Assembly (NCBI GenBank): GCA_025991245.1
Contig: BQMJ01000005.1
Coordinates: forward strand, 279,669-343,668
DNA: 64,000 bases
Direction of reading: 5' to 3'
Source: Galdieria partita
Lineage: Eukaryota > Rhodophyta > Bangiophyceae > Galdieriales > Galdieriaceae
Shown piece by piece: positions 33,922-45,264 of the stretch (its first letter is position 1; the number at the start of each line of letters is the position of its first letter). The position numbers and the translations under genes were made by a program. The notes below the pieces were generated by a model, which ran no database searches, was not told the DNA's origin, and saw nothing but the letters and a program-made list of their open reading frames with translations.

Positions 33922-34012
33922 TTCCGCTGCCGGGGTTTGATCCCGGGTCTCCTGGGTGAAAACCAGGCATCCTAACCACTGAGTCGTGCATTGTCACGTA
34001 GACTACAGCGGA
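33922..34012 (-). tRNA. tRNA-Glu(UUC) with a 19-nt intron in the D arm
   Basis: Same tRNA body as the gene at 9258-9347, differing only at a few positions. The insert after GTCTA is CGTGACAATGCACGACTCA. Removing it restores a 72-nt tRNA-Glu. The insert pairs CGTG with CACG, a stronger version of the TGTT/GACG hairpin in the other gene, while the loop differs in sequence and length. The last six bases before the 3' junction (ACGACTCA end) are identical in both genes. Confidence 0.95.
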
Positions 34013-34192
34013 TTTCATGTAACTTTACCGTTTTAAAAGGTTTTAATAGGTGTTTCATTGCTTACTCCTTTGTTTGTACTAATATCTTTGATATTTTTGA
34101 CCCAATACAGTGTTTCCTTTACATGAGGTACAAGTACCTAGCCTATATTTTCGAATACAATTGCAATTAGGTGGGCAATTTGCAAAGTAAAA

Positions 34193-36223
34193 ATGTCTGT
34201 GTGGAGTCAGCGATCTTTTTTCATTTCAGGTGTAACTTTCGGAGAACCTTTTCTTCCGAAAACCGAACGAGCACAAAAGTTCTTTTGTAAAAGATGTCAC
34301 TTTTTCAGCAACTTTACAGTGAAAGTGGTGCGTAGGAGAGGGTTGGTTCGACACCAAACTTTCTGTTGCACGAGTTACAACCAAGCAGACTCCACCTTGC
34401 CACAGGTACTTGACGGAGTAGATAATAGTTTAAATTGTAACATTATCGGGGCTGTACAAGCGCATCGAATGATTTACAAAGACATAGGCCTTCTACAAAA
34501 GGTAGCGAGGACGTTCGGTTTTCTGTTCTCTCTGCGGCGCAGAATTCCTCGTGGGAGCGTCTTGCATCTTGAAATCATGGGTTCGCTTCCGGATACATTA
34601 GGTTCTCCTCTGGATGCGTTGTCAATGACTTCAATTGTCGAAGTGACCAGTAATATAAGGAAGGCAGCCCACGATCCTAGAATATCTGCCTTGTTTGTGA
34701 AACTTGGACCGTTATCTTGTGGCTATGCAAAGATAGCAGAATTATGTCGACACTTTGACTACTATCGACAAACTGGAAAGAAAATTATTGGATACATGGA
34801 ACTTGGCTCTGAGAAAGAAATCCTTTTGAGTTTGTTCATGGACGAAATATATGCAGCTCCCGAAGCGTCTATAAGTATTAGAGGCTTTAAAGTTTCGGCT
34901 ACATTTTTGAAGGGTGTCTTTCAAAAAATTGGTCTTGAACCGCAAGTTGAACGACTCGGTGTGTACAAGTTTGCCGGTGATCAATTTTCAAGAACAGAAA
35001 TGTCTAATGAGCAACGAGAAGTTTTGAAAAATATCTTACAGGCTGTCTATGAAAATTTTAGAAACGAGTTGTCCACCTTTCACGGTTGGTCTGAAGAAAA
35101 AGTCGACCAAGTGTTGAATTCTGCTCCATTCCAGATGCCCGACTTGAAGAATCTCGGTTTCTTCACGGACTTAAAATATGAAAGTGAAATCCTTGATATG
35201 TTAAAGTTAAGATACTGTCATCGGGGGAAGGGTATATCTCCATCCGATTCATTGGAAACGAAACAAAAGATTTTAAGGAAGTCTATTCGACTCGTCAATT
35301 CCAAATATTATTCCCGTGTGAAAGCGAAACAGCTTTTCCTGGAAGGTAAGCGGAAAATTGGAGTAATACGTGTTAGTGGAACTATCGTTCCGGGTGATGG
35401 AGGAGACAATCCCTTGATAGGAAGCACCGTTGGCAGTGATACACTTGTTTCGCTGATTCGTCAAGCTGCAGAAAATCCAAAGTTCGACGCCTTTATCCTT
35501 AGAGTAGATTCACCTGGAGGTTCTGCACTAGCTTCTGATCTTATATGGGCAGAGCTTTTACGACTACGTGAAAAAAAGCCTATCGTTGCGAGCATGAGTG
35601 ATGTTGCAGCTAGCGGAGGATACTACATCTCTATGGCCTGCAACCATATATGTTGTGAGCCGTTAACCCTCACCGGCTCCATTGGTGTTGTAACTGCAAA
35701 GTTTTCGCTGGAAAACCTCTACAAGAAGATCGGCTTTGTAAAGGAAACTGTTAGTATAGGGAGATATGCAGAGTTAGATATTGAGTCGCGCTCCTTTAAT
35801 GACGATGAACGTCAGTATTTTAGGAACAACGCACTTCATGCCTACCAAAACTTTGTTTCCAAGGCCGCCAAGAGTCGAGGTAAAACTTATGAAGAGTTGG
35901 ACAATATAGCTCAAGGAAGAGTTTGGTTGGGTTATGAAGCGTTACAAATTGGGTTGGTTGACAGTTGCGGGGGTTTTTGGAAAGCTGTTGAAGTTGCCAA
36001 GGAGCTTGCAAATATTGGGGAACACGAAAATGTACAATTGGTGGAGTTGCGAAGATTTTCTTGGTTTTCTAGGTTAGCAGCTTCGTTTCTTAGTTCTTTG
36101 GAGCCTCTTGGGTTTTTGCTACGAAGAAATCTCAGTAACGAAGGTTCACGTTTGTCGCCTTTTGGAGATCAAAGTATCGGAGCCATAATGGAAGCGTTGG
36201 ATCTGTTTCGCACCTTCATGTAA
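34193..36223 (+). CDS. sppA: Signal peptide peptidase A / protease IV, probable plastid form
   Basis: Membrane-associated serine peptidase of 676 residues in a single exon. The N-half Lys of the Ser/Lys dyad is Lys259 in RLGVYKFAGDQF, equivalent to the catalytic Lys of E. coli SppA (GTYKSA). The nucleophile is Ser474 in SDVAASGGYYIS. Also conserved are VDSPGGSALASDLIW and LTGSIGVVTAKF. The first about 90 residues are basic, rich in Ser/Phe/Arg and lack acidic clusters, consistent with a plastid transit peptide; plant SppA1 is thylakoid-bound, so the same location is inferred. The full-length, two-domain form matches bacterial and plant SppA rather than the half-length form. Confidence 0.94.
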   Translation: MSVWSQRSFFISGVTFGEPFLPKTERAQKFFCKRCHFFSNFTVKVVRRRGLVRHQTFCCTSYNQADSTLPQVLDGVDNSLNCNIIGAVQAHRMIYKDIGLLQKVARTFGFLFSLRRRIPRGSVLHLEIMGSLPDTLGSPLDALSMTSIVEVTSNIRKAAHDPRISALFVKLGPLSCGYAKIAELCRHFDYYRQTGKKIIGYMELGSEKEILLSLFMDEIYAAPEASISIRGFKVSATFLKGVFQKIGLEPQVERLGVYKFAGDQFSRTEMSNEQREVLKNILQAVYENFRNELSTFHGWSEEKVDQVLNSAPFQMPDLKNLGFFTDLKYESEILDMLKLRYCHRGKGISPSDSLETKQKILRKSIRLVNSKYYSRVKAKQLFLEGKRKIGVIRVSGTIVPGDGGDNPLIGSTVGSDTLVSLIRQAAENPKFDAFILRVDSPGGSALASDLIWAELLRLREKKPIVASMSDVAASGGYYISMACNHICCEPLTLTGSIGVVTAKFSLENLYKKIGFVKETVSIGRYAELDIESRSFNDDERQYFRNNALHAYQNFVSKAAKSRGKTYEELDNIAQGRVWLGYEALQIGLVDSCGGFWKAVEVAKELANIGEHENVQLVELRRFSWFSRLAASFLSSLEPLGFLLRRNLSNEGSRLSPFGDQSIGAIMEALDLFRTFM

Positions 36224-36427
36224 GACATGAATAAAGCGTTCTCTAGAAATTGGGTGTTTTTCGCATTGATAGAATTCCTCTGATTGGCTGTTGAGCCACC
36301 ATCCTGTTCACTCCTTGTCCTAGCTTCTTAGTTTAAGCTTTCCTGGTGGGCTGCTTTTCACAAAACTTTATCGTAGAAAGCTATCGTGGAGTCTCGACGA
36401 AAAAGACAGAAAACAGAGATTAAAGGC

Positions 36428-36986
36428 ATGGCAAATGTGTCGCGGGCAAAGCTGCGTCTTATGACAGACTTGAAGTTAATGAAGCAGGAGCCACCTGAGG
36501 TATTCAAGCCAACTTTTGAAGGGTTTGGTCTTATAATCATAGTAGGGTTGTAGTGCTAGTCCACTAAGTGACGATAATCTTTTTGTTTGGGGTGCCACCA
36601 TTTTCGGTCCCCCAGATACCTCTTGGGAGGGAGGAATTTACACCTTGAGACTGACTTTTAGTGAAGAATACCCCGATAAGCCACCAAGAGTTCGGTTTAC
36701 TTGTGACATGTTTCATCCCAACGTTTATCAGGATGGCACACTGTGTCTGGACATAATCCAGGACCACTGGTCACCGATTTACACAGTTAATACAATTCTG
36801 ACGTCTATACAGGTATGAGATGAAGACCTTTTTTTCTTATTGACTTATTTGGCATTGAAGTCACTTTTGACCGATCCGAATCCTGCAAGCCCAGCCAATC
36901 CTGAAGCAGCTCATTTATTTACCACCAATAAAGAAGCTTACAAACAGAAAGTGAGGAAGATAGCACAGAGGAGTGTGGAGTGTTGA
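36428..36986 (+). CDS. RAD6: Ubiquitin-conjugating enzyme E2, RAD6/UBC2 type
   Basis: Exons 36428-36499, 36546-36812 and 36861-36986 (introns 46 and 48 nt) give 154 residues. After the first splice the N-terminus aligns with yeast Rad6: [20 protein letters not shown] versus a PPAGVSGAPSENN-type segment. The core shows [36 protein letters not shown] with active-site Cys91, and [14 protein letters not shown]. The C-terminus ends IAQRSVEC without the acidic tail of yeast Rad6, as in animal and plant RAD6. RAD6 works with RAD18 in PCNA ubiquitination and with BRE1-type E3s on histone H2B; RAD18 lies 3 kb upstream on the same strand. Confidence 0.95.
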
Positions 36987-39900
36987 ATATTTCCTCTCTA
37001 TTCTTGCCGTTTAAGCATCTTGAAGTCATTTGTTGTTTTTGAAGATTTTATGCTTCACATAGTTTTTTGGTTGACTCTTTTGGTACAACATGAACTGTAA
37101 ATAATTTTTAATCAAATGGCACTCGGTCTTTATTTGTGGTAACTAAGCTGTTTATACTGTTAACTTTCCCATGTTCCTTTTGGAATATAGTATCTTGTAC
37201 ATACAAGCACATTATCAAAGTTCATTGAATACAAGAACCTATTAGTTGCTTCATATTTATCGCCTTAATTATATCTCTTCGCTGTCAATAGCAATGGAGG
37301 AAGGGTGAAATCAAAGAATTCCGAAAGAATCATAAACGGCAGCAGCTGTAATGATTTTTGGTATCAACGCTTTGAAATGCTGTTTGTCTAACGTTTCCTT
37401 CTCTTGGCTATTTCGCTAGACAAGCAGGGCAACTGCAACAGGGCATTCAATACAAGAATAAATGGTTCGTAGACGCCTAGTAAACTGATTCTATGTATAG
37501 AGAAGTACATTCGCAACTTTCGTCTAAGCGAAAAGTCGACGTGTAGTGGCAAAGTTTCCGTAGTTTTTCGAAGAATATTGCCCCTTCCTGTTTCCAGTTG
37601 TGCAAAGATAAGCAGACAAAAGTTCTCTGGTTGCTTTGTTTTGTCTTTCAAGATCCAAAACGTTACTTGGAAGTGTGTGGAGAACCTTTGCAGAAGTTGT
37701 CCATTGTTTGAACGCGAGTGTTACAATCTCTTTTTTGATTTTCTGTAATATCGAATTTGATTACTCTTTGACATAACATTGTGGTGCTCTTATAAATAAA
37801 GAAAAGAATCATACTGACTATTGGTGGCTTGAATTGTAACACACAGCTCTTGAGCAACCGCAGTAGAGCTGATCCTAACGAACGTGATAGGTACATACAC
37901 ATATTAGCGGCAAATTGAGAGTTTAAGTGAACCAGATCGTGAATTCTTGTTCGAAACCTTACCAGCAATCCTTGTTTCCAATTGAAACACGAGAAGACCT
38001 TATCTTGCAAACTCCATATCATGACAAGGTTCTTATTGTTATACTTGAAGACGGAAAGTTGAAATTTTACAATCTTGCAGCAAGATATGTCCTGTTAAAG
38101 TCTTAGCTAAAGCGTGATGGCAAAAATATGGGAGCACTGAATGTATATGAGAAGTTGTTTTTCATCAAAGTCTTATTGTTTAGAAGGATGATATCCATGA
38201 TATCAACTGAAATATTCCTTTTTCATAAATTCAGGTGTTCTTCTATGTTTCGATGGGACTGATTGGATGACAAATGAGATATGTCTATTATATGCCATCA
38301 GACTTTTCTAGATGGGATTTTACCTACTGTAAGAACTAGCCTCATGAAGAATGGCTGATTTTGTTCTTCAACTATCGAACCCTTCGTTCTAAGGTCCTGA
38401 ATTACGGTAGCTCTCGTAATGAACACCTTTTTAAAGGAGGCTAGTGTCTTATTTCACAACTTATCAATACTATTCGCAGCATGAAGCAAGTCTCTGAACA
38501 TTATCAAGTTGTATTACAAGTTGAAATAGTGGACTTGTTCTATATATGTTTCTCCTTACAAATCTCAAAAGGAAATGGATGCTAATCTGTCTTTTATCTG
38601 CTTTATTCAGTGGCCACCTGAGTCATTGCTTCTGAAACTGGGGCTTATCAAATGAGTCAAAGAGAATTATTTTGTGTAAAGCTTTTATATTATTTAGATT
38701 TATTTCTTTTAATGTGATAGTTTTCTTTATCAGACCTAAGAAATGTATAAAATAATTTCAAATCTGAATACTGGAGAGTCCTGTAACGTTGCATATACCT
38801 TATATTTCCTTCTTTTTTTGATCATTTTTTTGCCCAATTCGAAATTCATAGGGTCCTCATTATGTCGAACTAAACATCCACTTTAAGTTTCAAGGAAAAA
38901 TTTTCCGAAAGACAAGGATTCTCCATTGTCCTCAGCTGAATGATATGCTCAGCTATCCACTCCCTTCAACTTTTGCAACAGGAATGAACATCCAACTCTT
39001 AGAAGTTTTCCACTGACCAAATCTCCTCTGATAATAGCTACATCAACATATTTCTTTTCTTGTAAAAAAGGACATTGGATGAATTTTTTTTAGCCTTCTA
39101 TAGTCTCAATTTTCTGCGATAATGAATATCTAGGAGTAATAGGTCATCCTTGAAAATGCACTGTTTGTTCAAGTCATTATAATCCCATTGTCTGAGAAGA
39201 AGAGAGTGCTATCTCCTGTACAATTGCTGACTGATCGTTCCTTATAGTGTTTCAATAGATTCTTTGTGCATTGTTGGAAAGAGTGATAATTAGATATGTG
39301 TTTGAATGAACGAAGATGTTCAAATAAGTTCATGAATGTTTTCATTTTATATTGTAAAAGCATTTCCATATGACTTGTCTAAATATAAGCCTGAATGCTT
39401 TTTATCAACGAGATGGAATCTTGTGTCCATATTCAAATAGAAAGTTTACGCAACTTTTTAATTCTCAAAATAGATGTTGTACTTTTATTTTTTAAAAATT
39501 GATGCAACTGTTGAAACTAAAAGTATCTGCCTTCAAGTTGTATAGCAACAAGAATTTGTTCTCAATCACGAGCTGGTACCAAGTCCCAGCATTGGAATTA
39601 TTCATTCTTCCGTCTAACAATAAAAAACAATGCACCGTAAGTAGAGAATGGAGGACAAAGAGAACATATATGAGTGTACCGAAAAAAATCTCACTCCAAG
39701 CGTTATACAAAGAAATATTTGGCTACTTCATTCATTCTTCATCGTAGTGTTATACCAATCTTGATGTTGTGTTCATTCGTAACGTTAAGTAGACTCATGT
39801 TTTTTGAAAATGAAATTGAATTTTATCAAAATTGTAATTTCACTTTAAAATTGGATAAAATAACCACAAAAACTTTTTATCTTCTTAATAGAATACGCAT
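36987..39900. other. Non-coding stretch with decayed coding-like fragments
   Basis: About 2.9 kb with no intact gene. On the plus strand 37932-38105 reads protein-like for 57 codons without an ATG (for example TREDLILQTPYHDK and VLIVILEDGKLKFYNLAARY). Further open pieces follow at about 38106-38260, 38370-38445 and 38610-38655, separated by stops and frame changes. This looks like the remains of a large gene, but I cannot name its family with confidence. The rest shows nothing. Confidence 0.4.
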
Positions 39901-42268
39901 TCATTGTTTGTCATCTTTCTCAAGACACTCGTAGATTCCGTCAGTGATCAAGGGAACATTCTGCCTTGCTATATCACAGAGCGATAGACGAGTATAATTT
40001 GAATAAGGAAAAAACGTCGGAGTTTGCAAAGTCAGCTGACGTGCGCAACGTTCAATGAATGAAGTCTCAGTAAAACCGCAATATTCTCTTATCAAAATAT
40101 GCCGATCAAATGAAGCACCCGCAAAACTTCATGCAGCAATATTTTCCTTTCCTGTCAATATCTTTCACTTGCAAAAGATTAATATCCACCTCGTATATTC
40201 TGTGGTTGTATCTCAGAGTTGATAGAACTGTAAACAATATTATTATTATTGTCTCCATAATAAACTCCACTATTCAATATCCAATTATGATTATCACTAA
40301 ATTGTCTGGAAACTTCTTCAGTATACTTGTTGCTTACAATCAACTGAATGGCTCTTAAATTATTCTGCACCAATTCAAGCTGTGACGCCAATGGATGCAA
40401 AAATTTAGCAACTTCTGCCTTGGTCATCGAGCGACCAACACCAGAACTTGACAATTGAAAACATTTCAATGCAATACCTATCAAATATACTCTCTTCTTG
40501 GTGGTCTCAGTCTGGTTTGCTCCGAAGAAGATTCACCTTGAATAACAAGGAAAGAATTGTCTTTCATATCTGTTACTCGAATAAGAACATCAGGTCTTTC
40601 GAATGAAACCAAATGCATCTTTTGATAAGTACTTTTCAAAAAATGGTTTCCAAGCATTGACGTTGTAAGTTTCTTCGCTAGCACTATGGATTCCACTCAT
40701 TGTCGAACAAAATGCTAAAACATACTTGGGAATAGGATCCACTTTTAAGCTGCCGATGGTTTCAGTAGATTCTATTAATATATGTTCGACAAAACTATGT
40801 CGAAATATACTCAATTCTCCTAGTTTGGAACAGAAACACCATCAAACATAAAGAATAAGAGTAAATATAATTTCAAATTTGAAACCACGACTCGAAGGTG
40901 AATCAAATCGACTGATAGATGAAAATAAACTACAAATAAAACGAACAGGAGGAATATTCCAATATCGCGATTGAATATGCTTTAGTACAATCTTTGGAAA
41001 AACCAACTTGAAAAATGTTTCATAGCTGTCTTCAACGGGTATCCTGCTTGCTTCTTCTTGTTCATTTCTCGAGCAACTCACATAATAAAAACCAAAATGG
41101 TTGGCAATATCCAAAACATATTCAAAGAGGCTTCCACCAAACAGAGTCTCTCTCATTGGAATACGAAATTCAAATATCCTCGCAAGGAGCATTGAAGAAA
41201 AAACAATCAATGATTTGGGTGTCATACGAGAAAGAGTTACTACGAGAGAAGTATTCGGAGCAATTTTTCCCATTTTCTCTTTCATTTCATCCTCTGAAAG
41301 ATCACAAAAACTATTCCAACGTTCACATCTCTTTCCCAAATTCATTTATAACATGAACAACATAGTAAGGAACACCACCTGTATAATCATATACTTGTTT
41401 GAAGAACCAATCGTGTCCTTCAGAATGACTAGGAAATAATACTTTTAGAATAGGTTCATCGTCATAAGTGGTATTTTGTATAAAGTACTTGACAGTTGCT
41501 TCTGAAAATGAATCTAAACAAAGAAAGGATAAAATGAGACTGGGGAAGTAAGGGCATCTCGTTGACTAGTGACGACAGCATCTGATCTCCCTGCCAAAAC
41601 ACAACTTACAAAAGGTTCAAGTAAAATTGTTGATAAGACTCCAAAAAAAGAACAATAAACGTTGTGCACTCGAGTTGCTCTCAGTGTAAACATCAAATCC
41701 TTAAACAAGGTGAATTTGTCGCCTTCCAAAGCTCCAATTTCATCAATAAACAGATATAAAAAGCGTTTCTTGGTGACTTGTAAGAGTTTCTGAAACCATT
41801 TTTCTAGATTACCCATACAGGAGAGAACTTGAGAAAGTAAATCTGCACCGTTTGGAAACTCGGCAAGTGCCTCCTTGCTTATCCACTCAAAAAGCGTATC
41901 TTCAAAACGTCTTCCTCTCGTTACATTGAGAAGATTCAACACAACATATAAAGTTCGTTTAAGAGAGCGTGTAGAGCACGTTCTCCTACATTTTCTCCCT
42001 TTCTAAAGCCAGGTAAGCAAACAACAGTTTTTAAATATTGCAACAAGTTCTCTTTGTTCATTGAAATGAGCTTTTGGAATTGTTGACCAAACGTGCTTTT
42101 GCCACTCCCATACATTTGGGGGGCATAGCTTACGTGAGGTCTAGGAGCTGTCGTTGTACCATCTCGTTCCAAAGGGTACGATTATAGAAAAGTTTCTAGA
42201 ACTTGAAATACCGCCGATTCTCTATTGACAAGGGGAAATTCGACTTTTTCAAAAACAATAGTATTCAT
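39901..42268 (-). pseudogene. P-loop ATPase family member, disrupted (Crinkler/RHS-like type inferred)
   Basis: Starting at the ATG at 42268, the minus strand encodes MNTIVFEKVEFPLVN, then RPHVSYAPQMYGSGKSTFGQ (Walker A GSGKS) and KRFLYLFIDEIGAL (Walker B). The reading frame is broken several times: an in-frame TAA at 42184-42182, a frame change near 41940, one near 41346, and one near 40620. One ordinary 53-nt intron fits at about 41560-41508. C-terminal landmarks are YDYTGGVPYYVV, then HLVSFERPDVLIRVTD, SFLVIQGESSSEQTRLRPPR and AGASFDRHILIREYCGF. The mix of long conserved-looking stretches and breaks suggests a recently inactivated gene, or unusual introns that I cannot resolve. Confidence 0.65.
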
Positions 42269-44472
42269 TCTGTAAACTCGCAACAACCACAACAAATCAC
42301 CAAAACACACAACAATAATCCAACTGAGGGAATAATTTGAGTGCAACAAAAGTTCTTGAAGAAAGTTTAAGCTGTTTTATAAGAGTAGTGTATGGGCTAC
42401 GTATGAGAGCTTATATTATAGTCCTACTTGCAAGTGACTTTGTTGTTTCCTCTGTGACATAGTCATTTGTTTTCACGGTGGACAAATAACTTATTGACTC
42501 ACTTCCAGAACATTGTGTAAATTCAACAAACAAAACATATTTGTGAAACTTTGTCGTCTTGAGTAGATAGTCTGTTTGCTTGTTTATTTTAGTGTGATAA
42601 TCACTTTGGGTATAAAGTTTGCTTCTAAATTTGTTGTTGGCATTTTCAGTTCGGAGGACTTTCTTTGGTTGTAAAAGTCGAGTTTTTACCTCTCTTTGAA
42701 TTCATTTAAATAGTGCAACGTTTCATTTTGAACATTGGTTTCCACTCAACTTTTAGTATCTGCTTTGTAGTCTCTAGTATTCAAGCGAAAATCAACTGTG
42801 CTTATTTCGAGAATAATGTCTTGATGAAAGGAACCAAACTTGCACTGAGTTTTAGTAATTGATCCAATAAGGTCTGTTATAAGTCAACGTAGTTTGATTG
42901 GGTGTTGTTTGAAAGTAGTTTTATCATGGAATTGTTCTACAGAGTCTTGTGAAATAGGGCCGAAACTCCGCTTTGAAGATACTTTGCAGTGAACCAACTA
43001 GATTCTCAGCTATGTCTTGTGTTTGCTGAATAGTTTGCAATTTCCATAATGTCAACTATTGTCTATTGAGAGACTCTTGTGAAAGTGAAAAAGACGAACT
43101 ATAATTGACTACGCCTGATTTTTGAACAGTCAATGACACTGCATGTCTTCATCAACCCTATTCCTCTATTACAGATTTAGTTGAGCTCTGGAATCCAATT
43201 GCTAGTAAACCTAATTCTTGCTGTGACTCGTTTCGAGGCAACTGATGAAATGAAGTTTCTACTCAAAACTTACAGCCCAAGTCTAACTGCGAATGCTGGA
43301 GTAATTACAACAGAGATACGAAAATGTAAAATGATGACAAGTTAGGATGCGTTGATTATAATGACTAATTGATTTAGTGGTACAACTTTCAATGATTCAT
43401 TTTTAAATGACTATAGTTGAGTACAATCATTTTGTCCCGATTCATGATCAATCGGTATTCTATGATTCCGTTACATCTTTGCGCAATCTTCTTTAGGAAG
43501 GTGTGCGTATCTTTCTTCTTGAAAAATAAGGTCAATATCCTCTAGGAGCATTCATTCAATCCAATAACAGTTATAGCTGCAATTAATGTTTAACTTTATG
43601 ACTTGATAGAATACTCTCCATTCCTTCTTGGAATAAATTATATCTTACCTTCCACATTCTCTTGTTGGGTTTATGAGTAGAATAAAACGAAACTACAAGT
43701 TGATAGTACCAGAGTGTTCAACTAGTCCTGGCTCCACCACAATGTGATTGGATGGAAGAAGAATCCTTGGAGATTGAAGTTGGATTGCCAAGGTTTTGAC
43801 GCTCAACTCAGTTTATTAGAAGTTGTTATAGAAGTTTTATTATCCATTTGCGTTTTATTTTGTGTTGTAACATTCAAACCAGCCACGACCAGCCCGCAAC
43901 CGTGAGTTCCAATAGTTTCTGGTTTCTATTTCGATATATCAATATTTATTATCCCTGTGGCGTGTATTTTAAAAACAACTCTTGCTGCTTGTTTCTGGTC
44001 TTCACTGCAAAATATCTGTCCAAGTTGTTGAGTGCAGAGTCAACTTGAAAGATTACAATCTTTTCGTCGATTAAGGACATGGCCCACTAAGGTGTACTTC
44101 TGGTTTTATGAAGAGGACAAATTATACGGCAGAATCCTCACAAGAAACATAAAGCCAGTCCTCAATAGCAACAGTTTAGTGTATCAAGAAAAGAATACCA
44201 CAATTTGACGAATACATAAGGTCACTCGAAAATATGGGCAAGCTTAAAGTCAGAAAATCAAAGTAAAATTCTCTATATTTAAAAAAATAGAACAACGACT
44301 GAATGTACAATTTCATCGCAGCAGTTACTCGAGGAGAGACATAAAGGGAAATTTCTTGACAGGTGCTTATCAATCTTTGATCAACATTATCATTTTCTAT
44401 AACACTGAAAAAGGATAATTTTGGAATGTCAATTCAACTGAAAGCACTCAAGTAACAAACTATTCATGCAGT
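42269..44472. other. Gene-poor stretch
   Basis: About 2.2 kb, AT-rich, no convincing ORF, RNA gene or clear repeat recognised between the two ATPase-family loci. Confidence 0.4.
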
Positions 44473-45230
44473 TCAAGAAAAAAACTCGTGAAGAATAGCA
44501 AAAAAGTAACTTTTATGCCAGCTTTCAGAATTCTCTTTGTGTGAATTCGAGTCCAACTTGTAAGATCTTTCATTCTCCAAATGGTATTCTAAATGAAACG
44601 ATAAAGACAAATTTAATGGAGTAACATAAACAATACTCATGCACTGTCGCCAATGAATACCTTTGGAATCCAATAAACGAAAATCTACAATCTTTCCAGA
44701 ACCATCTTCTTCTAACGTAATAGTAAATTCCTGATTCAAAAAGAAGCAAAATATGCTTAGTAATTGACAATTGCCTGCTGCTTCTCACTGTATCAACTTA
44801 TCGCGACTGATCGTCTTACTACTTCTTTGCAGACACTTGGAACACTCTGTTCATTTTTGCTCACTCTTTGTACTACTAGTTCATGAATTAGCCGATTCTG
44901 AGAAACTGAATAAACTTTCTTGAAAGAAGGCGGTAAAAAAGGGTTTTCGATAGCAGCAGAGTAACGATTATGATTGTAAAATGAAGATATAGATACTTGA
45001 AAAAGTTATATATGCCATTGAGAATTCACAATATCCATAAAAAGTATAGTCAAATCGAGGATGTTGTTCTTCCAGTAATATCCAAGAGGAATGAATAAAC
45101 TTTTTGATTGGAGGATCAAATTCATCGCCAACCAACCGAACCCAACTGTGACAAGATAAACTCAAGTTCCTATAAGGTTTGCTATCGGAACGGATAGTCA
45201 CGTTTTTTACATTATAGACAAACTCTAGAA
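44473..45230 (-). CDS. Unrecognised, probably multi-exon coding sequence or gene remnant
   Basis: Directly downstream of the ATPase gene on the same strand. After an acceptor-like TTTCTAG near 45222 the frame reads EFVYNVKNVTIRSD, LSCHSWVRLVGDEFDPPIKK and HPRFDYTFYG. A second piece (AAIENPFLPPSFKKVYSVSQ) lies in another frame near 44850-44950, and a third (EFTITLEEDGSGKIVDFRLL) near 44660-44735. Composition is protein-like, and linking introns of 34-60 nt can be imagined, but no complete model was obtained and I know no family. It could be a separate gene or a 3' continuation of the ATPase gene. Confidence 0.35.
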
Positions 45231-45264
45231 AGAATCATTCTTTAAAAATTTGACTCTTTATTCT

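Noticed and set aside
37388-38022. Minus-strand two-exon model (MIWSLQDKVF... joined to KIKKEIVTLAF...)
   Set aside because: Needs a 72-nt intron with a poor donor, and the plus strand across the same bases is at least as protein-like; neither resembles a known family.
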